This document shows positions 47,417 to 59,600 of a stretch of DNA of 64,000 bases, in pieces; within the stretch, counting starts at the first letter, position 1, and each line of letters begins with the position of its first letter. The DNA is taken from NCBI GenBank assembly GCA_018398815.1, contig CM031602.1, forward strand, positions 97,853,981-97,917,980. The letters are read 5' to 3'. Origin of the DNA: Conus ventricosus (taxonomy: Eukaryota; Mollusca; Gastropoda; Neogastropoda; Conidae). Under the pieces are notes generated by a model. That model had not been told where the DNA came from. It searched no databases and saw nothing but the letters and a program-made list of their open reading frames with translations. The position numbers were made by a program, and so were the translations under genes.

Positions 47417-48585
47417 TACCCAACTATTAAGAGAACTAATGTCCATAAGTGCTCGGCCATAAAGCCAACTACTTTGCTCGCAGTAGACAAAAGCCAGCTA
47501 ACGATACTCCCTAATATACCTGGCAAAGAGTCTATAGCTTTACCGGCTAATTTTTTTAATAAACTCGCAAGATGATCAAGCTGTTTTTTTACCCATGATT
47601 TATCAGGTGGAGGAGATGGCGGGGGAGGCACCGAACTTTGACCACCGCCGCCCGTAATAGCCATCACCAATGTACTTATTGCAAATCCTAAGGCCGTTAT
47701 AACGCTTGCTAATGTGACTCCTTGCACTCTAAACAGGGTTCTTATTCTTTCTGCTAGCGTTGTGTTTTCATATAAAATTCTCTGGGTAGTTTCTCTTACT
47801 TCGCTTACTTGAGTTTGTAATTGTTCTCGGTTAGTATTCAACACTTCTAGTCTAACTAATCTTTCTGTATTAAGGTCATCTAGTCTTTGTTCTATTCTTT
47901 CTTTAACATCACGCCCTAAGTTGGCGTCGTCAGCCTCAGCAAGTTTTTTTTTTTCTTTTTCTATACGCTCCTCTAGTTCAGTCAGTTTTGCTAATTGTTT
48001 AATAATTCCCCTTTGATGGTTCTTAAAGCACGATCAAGGGCTACTAATTTCTCTCTCAGGTAGCCGTGGTTCGCTTATTGTTTTATATGCTGTTTCTTCT
48101 TCTTCAGTGAGTTCTGCTATTGCATTTATTATTTCGTCTGTTGCTTGACCTAAATCTTCATGGGGCATGTTTTTGTATTTGGTTAGCTGTGGGAGTTCTT
48201 GCAGTGCGTTTTGAAGTTCAGCAACTTTATCCGGATCTAATTTTGGTTTTGCAAGGCCAAGGCGATTTTGTACGCTCACAGGGAGTTTTTGTCTAATTGT
48301 ACCTATGGCTAAAAACTTTAATGGGTCTCGTTTAGTTGTAAGCTGAACAAGTTGTCCTTGGTCGTTTCTTACAAACAAATGGCCATCCTCATCTTGTTCA
48401 AAATCATTAGGGTCTATAAAGTCGGGAGGTTTTAGGTCTAAACTTTTGTAAAATGCTCCAACCCTTTCTTCTGTTAATTCACGCCACAAAGAGAGCCCCG
48501 AGTGATGTTGTACCCAAGGAGTCATTTCACTCATGTTGTCTTCAAGATCTGAAATATCATAATCTTCACCTTCAATGCCTGCCAT
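47390..48585 (-). CDS. ~395-aa coiled-coil protein with C-terminal membrane segments
   Basis: The N-terminal frame (48034-48585, MAGIEGEDYDISDLEDN...) is acidic and includes LKFLAIGTIRQKLPVSVQNR. After a frameshift near 48040, a Lys/Glu-rich coiled-coil (LTELEERIEKEKKKLAEA, ~47870-48000) leads to frame 47401-47844, with RIRTLFRVQGVTLASVITAL, a GGGGQSS linker, PPPPSPPP, an amphipathic SLLKKLAGKAIDSLPGI and a final hydrophobic AEHLWTLVLLIVG. The pattern suggests a membrane-interacting virion protein, for example one that perturbs membranes. I recall it only as an uncharacterised Polinton gene. Starts 38 bp from the divergent capsid gene. Confidence 0.8.
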
Positions 48586-48623
48586 ATTTTTAAATAATTA
48601 ACTTTTTATTTTGTTTTATAAAA

Positions 48624-49892
48624 ATGTCACAAGTATATGGCTCGATTCTCAACCCGCATAGAAGACTGAAAGAACCCCAAGGCGTGAAGGGAAATAAACG
48701 GAATATTACTGTTCCAAATAATCCATCTACTATTGATGCGGATCAAATTCTTACTGTTAAATTTCCAGACCTAGGAGACGGATGATGTGATTGTGCCAGG
48801 CTCTGCACGACTTACTTTCAAAATAGAACTTGCTTCAACAACAGACCCAAACAGAACAGTTGTCCAGAATCTGGGACGGGCAATCGTTAAGAAAATTTCT
48901 ATAAAACTTGAGGGAAAGAAATATTTTCTTTACACAATGCAGACATATTTTTTAACCTATTCTGATTTATGGCTAACCGCGGATGAAAGGGCTGATCTTG
49001 CGTTTCAAGGAATCGAAAATGAAGATGCACTAAAACATAGAATAGGCGCTGAAAATGCTAAAGACGGCAAAAGGTATGTAGCTGTAAGTTATGCGTATGG
49101 TAATCGCTTTTCCATACCCTTAGATTTTGAGTTGTTAAAATCGCATGCCCCATACTTTCTAGGAGCGTTAAAAGACAGATTGTCATATGAACTAACTTTT
49201 AATGACTACAAACATGTTATTCTATCTACAGACACCGAAGCAAAGTACAGCATTTCTGACATCTTGTTAGAGTTTGACGTTGTTAGCAACTCTAATTTAG
49301 CGAGGTTGATCCGGCAACAATATCAGTCAAGATTGGCAATATATTACGAAAGAGTGCATCATCATTCAACATATCCTAAAAGCAGGGCAGACACTATATG
49401 GAATTTTAGTTTTAGCACCACAGCATATTCACTTAAAGGTATTTTATTGCTGTGCGAAGATGAAGAACCATTCAAAAGACAAACTGAAAATTTTGTTAAT
49501 CCTAAAATAACGAAAGTGCAATGTACAATTGAGGGCAGTCCTAACCAAATCTACGCTAGCGGGCTTAAACCTTATCATCATTTTGATGAAATAAGAAAAC
49601 TTTTTGGAGGCGGGAGGTGTAGAAATCCAAAAGTTGACCTTGTGTCTAAAGATCTACATCTTCACAGCGTTAGACTTGATCATTATTTAACAACGAAATA
49701 CGGTTTATGGATTGACCTAAGGTCAACAGAGGATAATGAGTTGTATGGAAGTGGGAGAAAGGTTAGAGACATAATAAACGTTCAAATTGATAAAGAAAAG
49801 AGGCCGATAAACCACTTAACGTGTATTTGTTTTTATTATATGATGCGCAGCTGAATATTGAAAATAACGAATTAAAAGATATAGTATACTAA
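48624..49892 (+). CDS. MCP: Major capsid protein (double-jelly-roll type), frameshifted ends
   Basis: About 421 aa. The start ATGTCACAAGTATATGGCTC follows TTTTATAAAA. An extra base near 48783 shifts into the long frame 48787-49854, and another indel near 49825 displaces the last ~15 codons, which end LNIENNELKDIVY. Diagnostic blocks recalled from Polinton capsid genes of cnidarians are VPGSARLTFKI, NLGRAIVKKISIKL, YGNRFSIPLDFELL, LSYELTFNDY, YYERV, NPKITKVQCTIEGSPNQ, LTTKYGLWIDLRST and YGSGR. No transmembrane segment. Expected to form the icosahedral shell. It sits directly downstream of a 38-bp AT spacer shared with a divergent gene. Confidence 0.85.
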
Positions 49893-49916
49893 ATTATTTT
49901 TTATTTTTAAAAAAGC

Positions 49917-50567
49917 ATGTCTATTAAGAATTATCCAAATGTGCCTACAGCGCCAGAGCCGCCAAAAGAAGGGATAGTAGGCAGCTCTGCTGCTATAGAA
50001 ACCCCCGACATAAAAACCTTCAGATTAACCAACATTACACAAATGCTGCAAAAACTAGAGCAGGACCTTTCAAAATACAGCAAAACCAAACGAAGGTATT
50101 CTGCTGTCTTTAATGCTGTTACATATGTTAATACTGGAGCATCAACTATAAGCGCTGTATCGGCAGGGACGAGTGTTGGTCTCTTAGCAACAGGTGTTGG
50201 CGCACCTGCAGCTTTACCTCTAGGCGGTTTGTCTTTAGCTCTTGGCCTGTGCTCATTAGCTGTAAGTACTGCCAGCAAAAAAATAAAAACTAAACTCCAA
50301 AAGCACACAGCCATGGTTCAACTAATAACAGCTAAACTTAGTTCCTTTAAGCTGACAATAAATAAAGCACTAGTTGACTCAAACATCACGGATGAAAGAA
50401 TTTAGTCGTTTACAGGCCGATTTTGATGGCTACAAAAGACAAAAGTTTGATCTTCAAAGAAAGGCGAGGACAACTTTTCTCAACAGCCAGACACCGATCA
50501 GATAAGAAAGGAATGTTTAAAAAAAGTAGACGAGACATTAAACTCTGTTCTAAACAGCTCACATTAA
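49917..50567 (+). CDS. ~215-aa protein with central hydrophobic hairpin
   Basis: First frame 49917-50405: an N-terminal Pro-rich segment, a coiled-coil-like QMLQKLEQDLSKYSKTKRRY, then two hydrophobic stretches (ASTISAVSAGTSVGLLATGV and LPLGGLSLALGLCSLAV) and a basic region SKKIKTKLQKH. A frameshift at ~50405 separates the continuing EEFSRLQADFDGYKRQKFDLQ helix. The family is one I recall only as an uncharacterised Polinton membrane protein. In copy A the reading phase continues towards PolB, so the true stop is uncertain. Starts 24 bp after the capsid gene. Confidence 0.7.
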
Positions 50568-50708
50568 CAACGCCAAAGGGTGTTTATACTTTAGTTTATG
50601 AGTCCAAGCACAAAAAGACCGTTGATATTGATTTGATTAAGACGACTTTGGAGTCGATGTATTTTTTTTAATTTAAATAAATATTTTGAGTTAGAAAAGA
50701 AACTCAGC

Positions 50709-53700
50709 ATGGATAAGATATATGAAGGACCGGACGAATTGTTTGAAGGAATGCTTAAGGAAGAGCGTTTGTCAAAAGCTTTAAATGATATTAATCTAGA
50801 AGTCATTGATCCAACAAACGTACAGGCAAGTGTTACTCATGCTATTTCTCAAGTTCCAGGTAAACTAACAATAGACCCACCAGTTAAAGTAATGTTAGCT
50901 GTTTTAATTGACTATGTAACAATAAATGAAGAAAATCTAGAAGTCTGGGTCTCAACTAAACAGCAGACTATTCTTTCCTCTAATGACTTAACACCCGGTT
51001 GGGCAGACGAACTGCTTACACAGTTTGATGTGGCCGCTGAAGAAGCTAAAATGAGAGGCTCTGGTTGGTCAGAGGCGAAGTCTTAGAGATCAGATTAAAA
51101 CAGGCTAAGTATGCACCGATTGTAGGCAAGGCTTACATTCCGCTGCCCCAGCATTGGTAGCGAAAAGAGCAGTTTTAAACATAAAGAATTCAGACGACAA
51201 ATGTTTTATGTGGTGTGTTCTCGCAAGGCTGCATTATATCCGCAAAAACGCAGAGAGAGTATCTAACTATCAGCCTTACATCAATGATCTTAACTTCAAT
51301 GGAATATCCTTTCCCGTTAGCGTGGACAAAATTGATCAGTTTGAAGAACAAAACAAACCAATAACTGTCAATATCTACACATGGGATGAGGAAACAAATC
51401 TACAGCCTATTAAAGTGTCCAAGAACAGTCCAACAATAGGCGAACCAGACAAAAATCATGTTGACTTACTACTGATGCTTTCACCAGCAGGGCTACCGCA
51501 TTACACATTGATACGAACAATGAGTAAACTAATGCAGCATACTTCAAAAGATGGGCACAAACAAGAATTCTGTAGAAAATGTTTAACAAGAATTCCATCT
51601 GTTAAAGCGGCAAGTGAACATAAGAAACACTGTATTGGGCCAGTTGACTGTAATACAGAACTAATTACGCCCCCACCAGGATCTAAAGTTAGTTTTAAGA
51701 ACTGGAAACGAATGCAAATTCTCCATACATTGTTTACGCAGACTTCGAGTCGCTTATTGTTCCTTATGAAGGGCCAACCCCACAGAGACTTCCTAAAACA
51801 GCCTTAGTGAGTAATCATCAGATTTGTTCATTTGCCTTCATTATTGTCAGGTCGGATGGCGCCCATTCAACACCAGAATTGTATAGAGGACCTGATGCTG
51901 CAGAATACTTCTAGAACGCATGCAGAAAGTGCGTAATGACTGTTCTAATAATCTAAACTTATCTGAAATCATAATGACGCCCCGAAGACCAACAACAGTA
52001 TGACTCAGCCACACATTGTTGGATTTGTGGTTTAGAACTAATGTCTAACAGTGAAGACGCGAATCCGACAGTAAGAGACCATGATCACATTAGTGGAAAG
52101 TTCAGAGGAGCAGCACACAGTAAATGCAATCTTCAACTAAAGTTTGAACCAAAGACATGGAAGCTGCCTATATTCTTTCACAACTTGCGAGGTTACGACT
52201 CTCCACCTTATAATGCAAGCATAACCGACGCCTTCAGGGTAGCATGCATTGCACAGTCATCAGAAAAGTACATGTGTTTTCACTTTAAATAACATGTCTT
52301 TTTTTGACTCTATGCAGCACATGATGGATCTTTAAAGAGTAACTAGCTATGTCCTTAAAATCCTGCCCAAAAAACGGAAGAATATTTTGACCCAACTCTT
52401 GTTAAAAAGGGGTGTTTACCCTTAGAAACTTGAACAGTTGGGAAAAGGGTTTTGATGAAGACACACTTCCTCCTAAAGTTGCGTTCTGTTCTAGTCTCAG
52501 AGGAAAGGAAATCATTGACTCCGATTCCCAGCATGCTCAAGATGCGTGGCAGAAGTTAGAGTGTAAAACAATGGGGGACTATCTGATTCATACTTGATGG
52601 CAGATGTATGTTTGTTGGCGGACGTCTTTGAAAATTACAGAAAGACCTGCATAAAACATTACAGCCTGGATCCTGCGCATTATATTTCTGCGCCTGGGAT
52701 GAGCTGGGACGCTTTCTTAAAATTTACTGGATGTCACGGTCGCTAAGCCGGACGGCCCTACCACCCCTACCCACACCTATTCACACTAGAGCAGACAACA
52801 CAGCACACTAACACAACTTTACAATCACGCGCACCTCTTTATTTCACACACCCAAACATACCATGGCGCCACCACTCACGTCCATCTACAACCACACACC
52901 GGTATCCCACTTCTTCACTGACCCACCCTACCCTACTACGACCCTGAAACTCTAACCTATACTAAAACACCATGTGCGGTATATCACTGCGACCTGGGGA
53001 CGCAGAGATAGCCCGCACACGTGGTGGCTAACTAATAGGGACAAGAATAAACCCAAGGGACTCTAAACTTAAACTGCTACCACCCACACCTCTCCCCAGG
53101 ACCCACCCTTCTCTTTTGACCCGGGACCACTATCGCACTGGTCACTGCGTCCCTAAGGGAGGCAGCGACAAGTACCCTACACTGTGCTGGCCACTACGTC
53201 CCAAAAGGAGGCAGTAGCTAACACCCCTATCCTACTGCCTAACGCTACACCCCTTCTACAACACCCAGGGGACAACCTATGCCGGCCCGGAAAGCTCTAG
53301 TCCTTGGCACTATCCGTGGACCCTCGCAGGCTGACTCCTCCACGGATGACTCCGCTCCCCAGCGCTGTCCGTGGCCTCACGCAGACTGACACCCTGAAGA
53401 CTCTACACCCCGGCACCGACCGTGACTCCCCACGGTCTGACTCCTGCACGGATGACTCCGCTCCTCAGCGCTGTCCGTGGCCTCACGCAGGCTGACACCC
53501 CGAAGACTCTACCCCCCGGGCGCCGACCGTGACTCCTCACGGTCTGACTCCTCCCCTGCGCTGGGCACGACACCCGGCGCACCCACACGCCAGACGCCCT
53601 CTCGACGAGTCCGGGGCTCGAAGGACACCTCCTCCTCTGAAGGCCCCGCCGGACCCTGAGGGTGGGGGAAGGTCTGGTGCAGCGCCCTCTCACAGGACGC

Positions 53701-56700
53701 CGACCCGGTAAGCAACAGGTGGCTGAGAAACCCCAGGAGAACCCCGGTAGCCGAAAGACGGGGGCCGACGGCCTGGAGGTTTCCCTCTCCTGGGAAAGCA
53801 GCAGGCAACGGGACACCGCCGCTCACCTGCCGGCACGCGGCAGTACCCTGCGGTGGTCTGACCCCAGCCTCAGGACGAACAGGATACCTGCTAACAACAA
53901 CTGTAGCCACTACTGTAATTTTGCTACTACCCGAGTCATCAGGCCCATAACTACCTAGTAAAACTTTAACTCTCCATCTCCCTTGCCTACTTCCCCCACT
54001 CGGAATGAGTGCCCACTGAATTTCGAATACACCCCCCCCCCCCCCCCCCATAACCCGTTACTTTGGGTTATCAGATCCATCCCCTGCAACCTTTACAACA
54101 GCAGTAACACAATATTCTCTCTGAGCCAATCTACACTATTACATATGAAACTATGACTCGCACACAATTCTCAGAGAAATAATCCCAATCCAAGCAATCC
54201 AACACGGACTCCATGGCCCCCCTTAGAAAATACAAAATAAACTAACAATTTCACAAGGAAATGTTTCCACATAGTAATCAGTATTAATACACATCTCAGA
54301 AACAACAAAACAAAAAGAATTTATCAATTTCTAACGGTTCACAGTTCTAGCATATTCATACAAAAGAATCGGCTCGCCGCCACAATCCTTCACATTCTCA
54401 TCCCTCTTTGCACTGTCGATTATAATCATATATCAAAACATGATTTGTTCATCAAAATTTCCATCCAGCCCCCCCACTCTCATGTCATCTATTGTCAGAC
54501 AATCCAGTGGGTTAATCTTTGTTATGCCAACACAACCACCCTTCATACAATATTACATGCTGCACAACTTCTGTCTTATCCTATCAACTGCTGAGCTACC
54601 CGCCTTAAACTTTACCATACCCTTCTTTCCGACTACTAAAATTCATAATGGGACTTCTCCCTGCAACCTAAAATATCTTCCTCCAACCCTATTCTGTCAC
54701 AAACACATACATCCCTGCATGTGTGACGACTGTCATTTACTTAACAAACTTCTAACCATATGGACTCACTGTCCTGTACCACATGCATACATCATCAATA
54801 CAGTCTGCACGCGCACGACACACGCGTCAAGAACCATGACTCGTAACGAAAGTGAAAAGACACCAATATGAATTGAATAGTCACGACCGTACTCCAGTAT
54901 AAACCATTCGACTACCAATTAGCCTTGGCCCCACTGCACAGTTAACCAATTCCAATGCTGTGCAGGTCAACTCCGAATTCGTCACTCAATTTCAACGAAC
55001 TACTACTATTTACAACTGAAATTGAGCACAATCCCTTAACGATTCACGCAGACACATCTGCACCTGACTCATACTATGATCCTCAACAAAAATGCAACCT
55101 CGTATTACTTCCTTACTGACCCCCTGAAATTAACATGAACTAATCACAACCAATATCTACATCACCGTCCATCAACGGGTTTTTATATCTAACCCACATT
55201 GTCTAGCAAACTGTCACATGACAATCGAACTCAGGAACATAATAATAATAACGAACCCTTAATAATAGGAACCACTATGTACATTATTTACAGAATATAC
55301 AGAAAAGAGGTACCAACACAAACCGGCTGACAAAAAGCTTCAATCACAGAACCAAGACGGCATCATACCAGACAACCAGTATACACAACAAACATAATAC
55401 AACTGAACACAGCATGAGACAACTACAGTACAACTCGCCATAATACAAAACAACATAACGAATGACACCACCATGAACCTAACAATCACCAACCTGGACA
55501 GACAGACGTTCAAAACCCCACCAGTTCTGCAACTGGCTGAAGTGGCTGCCAACCCGAGACAACACGGACTCGGCACAGGCCAAGGGCACACCAGACCCAA
55601 CGAGGACCTGGCACTAACTATGACTCGAAGTCACTCAGCTCGACTAACGGCGCTGCCGCCGCAACTACAAGGCGCGTCCACTCCGACGAACACCAGGGAC
55701 CGAAGTGAAGCTACCCCAACGCATTCCGCACTGGTCGGAATCAAGCGAACTCTACTCACAAACACAAAACAACGATTTGGGCAGAGCAGCGTATCCCCCC
55801 GCAGAGCTGACACGCCGGACCAACGGACTAGTTGTTGCTCGTGCAATAACACGACAATTTACCACAACAACTCACAGACTTGACAACACCAACAACAGCC
55901 GATATCCTGCCCCGCCTTCTCTGGTGTAGAACCAAAGTAACAAAGGGTAACAATCGGGAATGGAACCAACCTCTCGCTTCCACTCCTTCCATAATGAAGA
56001 CTGGAATTCAGGAATATTGTATGTCTTATTTCCCCAGCACCCTACCTACCTAACCTCCACCTTAACCAAAACCCCAAAAACTTACACACGCACGCTCGCA
56101 CCACACACATATACACATATGCACACGCGCACACGCTCTCTATTTCGGAATTACCCATTACTCCCAAACCTATGGACGGCTGATTTAGTACCGCCGATCG
56201 GTGACACTGGAGTACAGATTGATTTATTGTCTGACCTACCAATGATTCAGATGATTGAAAACGGATTGCGTGGAGGAATTAGTATGGCGTCGCATCATTA
56301 CTGTAAAGCAAACAACAAATACTTGGACGACTATGATCCGAGTAAAAGGTCTAACTATCTTATGTATTTAGATGCAAACAATCTGTATGGATGGGCAATG
56401 GCGCAATCGCTTCCATTACGCAACTTTAAAAGTACACAGATAATACGAATAATATTCAAAAAGCATTAAAGTGGTTGGGGAGTTTGACGCCGGGTCAACA
56501 GCGTGGATACATTCTAGAAGTTGACTTAGAATATCCTCAGGAACCCATGACCTTCATAATGACTATCCATTAGCAGCAGAAAGTCTAAAGATGGCAAAAA
56601 CAGAACCGCCTAAACTTGTGCCTAATCTTCGAGGCAAAAAAATTATGTCTGTCATTACAGACTTCTACAATTTTATTTAAGACATGGTTTAAGTTGACAG

Positions 56701-57583
56701 CTGTTCATCGTATAATTGCTTTTGATCAAGAACAGTTCATGAAACCATACATAATGAAGAACACTGATCTTAGAACTAAATCCACAGATGCTTCAGAAAA
56801 GACTTTTTTAAGCTGATGAACAACAGCTGTTTTGGAAAGACTATGGAGAATCCGCACAAGCGTAAAGATGTCAGATTGGTCACCAGAGAAAACGAAGCAA
56901 TTAAGCTGACTTCTAAACCTAATTATCAGGACTTCAGAAGATTTCATGATCAGCTTTTTGGTATAATGATGGAAAAAAGAAAGTCAAATTGGACAAACCG
57001 TTTTTATTGGGTTTACTGTTTTAGAATTATCAAAGCTTTTGATGTTAGATTTCTTTACGACTACTTTAAGCCTCGTATCCTGAGTCCAGAGTGCTTTACA
57101 CAGATACAGTAGTTTTGTTATAGATATCCCTACTGACGACATCTATAAAGACATGGAAATAGAAGTAGCTAAAGGGCAAGCAGGATGGTATGACACATCT
57201 GATTACACTAAAGATTCGCCTTTGCATTCAATTACTAACAAGAAGGTTTTAGGAAAGATGAAGGATGAATTATCTGGAAAGGTGATCAAGGAGTTTGTTG
57301 GTTTAAGGTCAAAATGTACAGTATTTCAAGCCAGGAGAAAAACTATCAAAAAAGCAAAGGGAATATCTCGCAGTGTTGTGCAGTCAAACATATCGCATGA
57401 CAACTATAAAGAAGCATTGTTCAATAACATACTTTTCATCATGACAACGTAAAACTGCGATCTAATCTACATGAGATCAACACAACTGTTGTAACAAAGA
57501 AGACATTAGATAGAACAAACACAAAACGTGTGTTTGTTAATCCAGAGTTTTCATATGCAATCGGGCATTGGAGAACGGCATAA
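50709..57583 (+). pseudogene. PolB: Protein-primed-type DNA polymerase B, interrupted by an LTR-like element
   Basis: Replicates the linear element. Order: N-terminal domain from 50709 (LTIDPPVKVMLAVL, WADELLTQF); 51154-51807 with NIYTWDEE, HVDLLLMLSPAG, CRKCL and HKKHC; exonuclease motif YADFES (~51735); zinc-finger/HNH-like insert CWIC..VRDHDHISGKFRGAAH (~52020-52130); KGVYP and DPAHYISAPGMSWDAF (to 52726); the insertion; GLRGGISMASHH and motif A LDANNLYGWAMAQ (~56365-56405); motif B NNSCFGKTMEN (~56818-56850); motif C, where an indel near 57112 destroys the second half of the expected YTDTDS; then a C-terminal domain ending AIGHWRTA. Several other frameshifts. Stop abuts the opposing gene's stop. 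Confidence 0.93.
52732..56206. mobile_element. 3.48-kb solo-LTR-like insertion in PolB
   Basis: Begins TGTCACGGTC and ends GATCGGTGACA, flanked by a perfect 5-bp duplication CTGGA (52727-52731 and 56207-56211). Copy A gives the empty site. TG...CA ends with a short TGTCAC/GTGACA inversion plus a 5-bp duplication are LTR-retrotransposon hallmarks. No gag-pol frame is visible, so a solo LTR or a non-autonomous derivative is likely. It includes a ~107-bp GC-rich tandem repeat (53330-53570) and a C tract (54030-54049). Confidence 0.85.
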
Positions 57584-57919
57584 TTATATATCTTCTTCGG
57601 GTATATATTCGGGTCCATATTTTTCATCAACTTTATCAAAAAATCAATCATATCAACCTCCAGTTCATTCAAATTTTTCTCATGTTTGCTTGATGCGCTC
57701 GAATTTTTTTTATTTTTCAAGATATTCTTTATCCCATTTTTGATAGTCAAAAATTTGGGATTTGGGGTTGTAGGTGATCTGGATGCATTGCCATGTGCGA
57801 TGAGTCCTCGCAAATGTTGCACTATTAGCAGACTTTAAATCAAATGGTTCTTTTATTAATTCGAAGGTCTTTTCCTTTGTCATTCTTGTTTCATTCTGCG
57901 CTTCCTTCTGAGCTTCCAT
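57584..57919 (-). CDS. ~111-aa protein between PolB and integrase
   Basis: Starts MEAQKEAQNETR at 57919. Visible: KTFELIKEPFDLKS, TWQCIQITYNP, FDYQKWDKEYLEK, then a frameshift (T run at 57705-57715) and a charged helical tail ending KYGPEYIPEEDI. Shares its 3' boundary with PolB with no gap (stops at 57581-57583 and 57584-57586). Ends 29 bp after the integrase stop on the same strand. Function unknown; hydrophilic and probably helical. Confidence 0.65.
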
Positions 57920-57948
57920 TTTAACTCAAATATATTTACGTAAATTAA

Positions 57949-58893
57949 TTAAAGCGGAACTGTGTTTAGTGGAATTATCTGCAGTTCCTCCTTCACAAAG
58001 ATCTTTGAGGGGCTGGTTTTTTTTGTTGTGTCAGTTTCTCGTAAATAATACACAGGCGGGGTTCATCTTTACAATTCTTTTTATTTCATATGGATCAACA
58101 CTCCAAACTGGATCGGTTGCCCTGATGCGAGTGTCCCCTTCTGCTTCCCCCCGTAAAAAAGGTACCTTACTTTTCAAACCAAAACCAATAGTTTGCTGGT
58201 TTAAGACCTCCCTTCAACACATTTTGTTTTTTTTGTTGACCCTTGTACTGGTTTTAGACCCGTTAATTTAAATTCTTCATTAATCATTGCACGTAGAACT
58301 GAGGCCAGCCTCTAAACCCATTCTTTTGCAGGAATTGTCAAAAAGACTCTCCGTGTCTGTAGGAGAAAAGTCTTTTAGCTAACTGTTTGTTGAAGTTTTT
58401 CAACTAAAGCCTGTATCGTGAACTCCTGGAATCCTCTTTTTAATGGTAACCTCTAGTTTCAACAATAATTTTATTCCACTGCCCCTTATTCTTTCCATCA
58501 TCAACTTGAATCATGCGAGGGTAAGTTAAGGGGCCTCGTTGATATATAGTTGTTATAGCAACAGCAACAGCAAAGCACTCTTTGTGTTAATGGTTCTGCA
58601 TCTTTGTATCTTGAAGCTATGTCATGACTGTAAGTGCGTACTTAAATCTTTTTCGTCTAATCGTATCATGGGGTAAATATAGAAGATCCATTTGATGGGT
58701 GTCGTTTGGCGTTGTGTTGACAAGTGCGGTCTTTGTAGTCGTTTAGGCGCAGGTAAATAAATTTGCCAAATCGCTTGTTTAGATAACCATTCCTTTGCTG
58801 TTTGTTTTCACTGACTCCCGCTGCTTGGCTTAGCTTTTTAATTGCCGTAATTCCCTTCCAATATCCTTTTGGCGAATAATAGATTTTGTTCAT
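57949..58893 (-). pseudogene. INT: Polinton integrase, copy B (frameshifted)
   Basis: Retroviral-type DDE integrase expected to insert the element and create the 5-bp duplications. The start codon at 58893 follows GAATAAAAA. The first frame (58666-58893) opens MNKIYYSPKGYWKGITAIKK, loses phase at AGVSEN (copy A AGVSEQTAKEWL), and later frames carry the core (VIDVASRYKDAEPL, VDDGKEW-like, VEN/FN) and the C-terminus. About 315 codons in total, a normal length for this family. Several indels, mostly in homopolymers, so some may be sequencing errors. Confidence 0.87.
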
Positions 58894-58900
58894 TTTTTAT

Positions 58901-59310
58901 TCAGCCAATATTATGCGCAACAAAATACACAACGGTCATGCCAAATACAATAAACGCGATTTCTTGCATCTTTTGTTTTTCTGATGGTTGATAAAAATCG
59001 CTGAATTTTGGCGGGGGCAATGTTTCGATTGGTTTGCCTGTTACTAGATAATACTCTTTTATCGCTTGATCAACATCTTTAAATGTGTAAGCTGCATGTC
59101 CCTGTTTTTTTCAGTGTGTCGTTAATAAAATCTAACTGCTCAATTCTCTGCTTTTCATAGCGATCTTGTGCTGCGGCTAGTTGCTCCACAGCTTTGTTAT
59201 GTCTTTTTCTCTCGCCGTCATCCCGCAGTTTTACTAAACGCGTAATTACTTCCGCTAAAAGCAAGCGCATTCACTACTGCGCCGCCTATCATCATTACGA
59301 GTGAAGCCAT
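58901..59310 (-). CDS. ~136-aa membrane protein
   Basis: Starts MASLVMMIGGAVVNALAF (59310) after ATTTATAAAA: an N-terminal hydrophobic segment followed by a charged helix (ERKRHNKAVEQLAAAQDRYE), a YYLVTGKPIETLPPPKFSDFY segment and a C-terminal hydrophobic FIVFGMTVVYFVAH. An indel near 59249 and another near 59106 split it into frames. I recall this gene as conserved in cnidarian Polintons without assigned function. It lies 7 bp upstream of the integrase start on the same strand. Confidence 0.75.
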
Positions 59311-59334
59311 TTTTATAAATGTATTTTTTCAATT

Positions 59335-59565
59335 TCACATATTTATATTCTCTGGAATTATTTCTTGCTTAACTAGAAAATCTTTCGTAGCGAACGAAGC
59401 TGTAATAATAGCAATCAGTTTTGCCGAATCCTCAAAGTCTAGTTTGCCAAGATCTGCCGGTTTTATTTTTAACAGGCTTTTACCAAGCATTGTGTATCCT
59501 ACACTTAGACCTCCAATAACAGCAGAATGGTATACAAGGTTGGCGACAGTTTTTTCAGTGCTCAT
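59335..59565 (-). CDS. 76-aa small membrane protein
   Basis: Intact frame starting MSTEKTVANLVYHSAVIGGL. Two hydrophobic stretches (AVIGGLSVGYTMLG and AKLIAIITASFATKDF) separated by a Lys/Asp-rich turn resemble a small holin-like or scaffolding membrane protein by shape only. Follows TTTTTAAAAAATG. Diverges from the gene at 59601 across a 35-bp AT-only spacer and ends 24 bp before the next start. Conserved in copy A. Confidence 0.8.
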   Translation of the reverse strand: MSTEKTVANLVYHSAVIGGLSVGYTMLGKSLLKIKPADLGKLDFEDSAKLIAIITASFATKDFLVKQEIIPENINM

Positions 59566-59600
59566 TTTTTAAAAATAAAATAATTATAATTAATAAAAAC

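Noticed and set aside
37393..47876. Two independent Polinton insertions in tandem
   Set aside because: Identical target site, shared deletion and shared flanks make an assembly duplication far more likely.
55473..55883. 136-aa frame inside the LTR-like insertion
   Set aside because: Composition without a recognisable gag, protease or polymerase motif, and overlapping frames on both strands; not supported as a gene.
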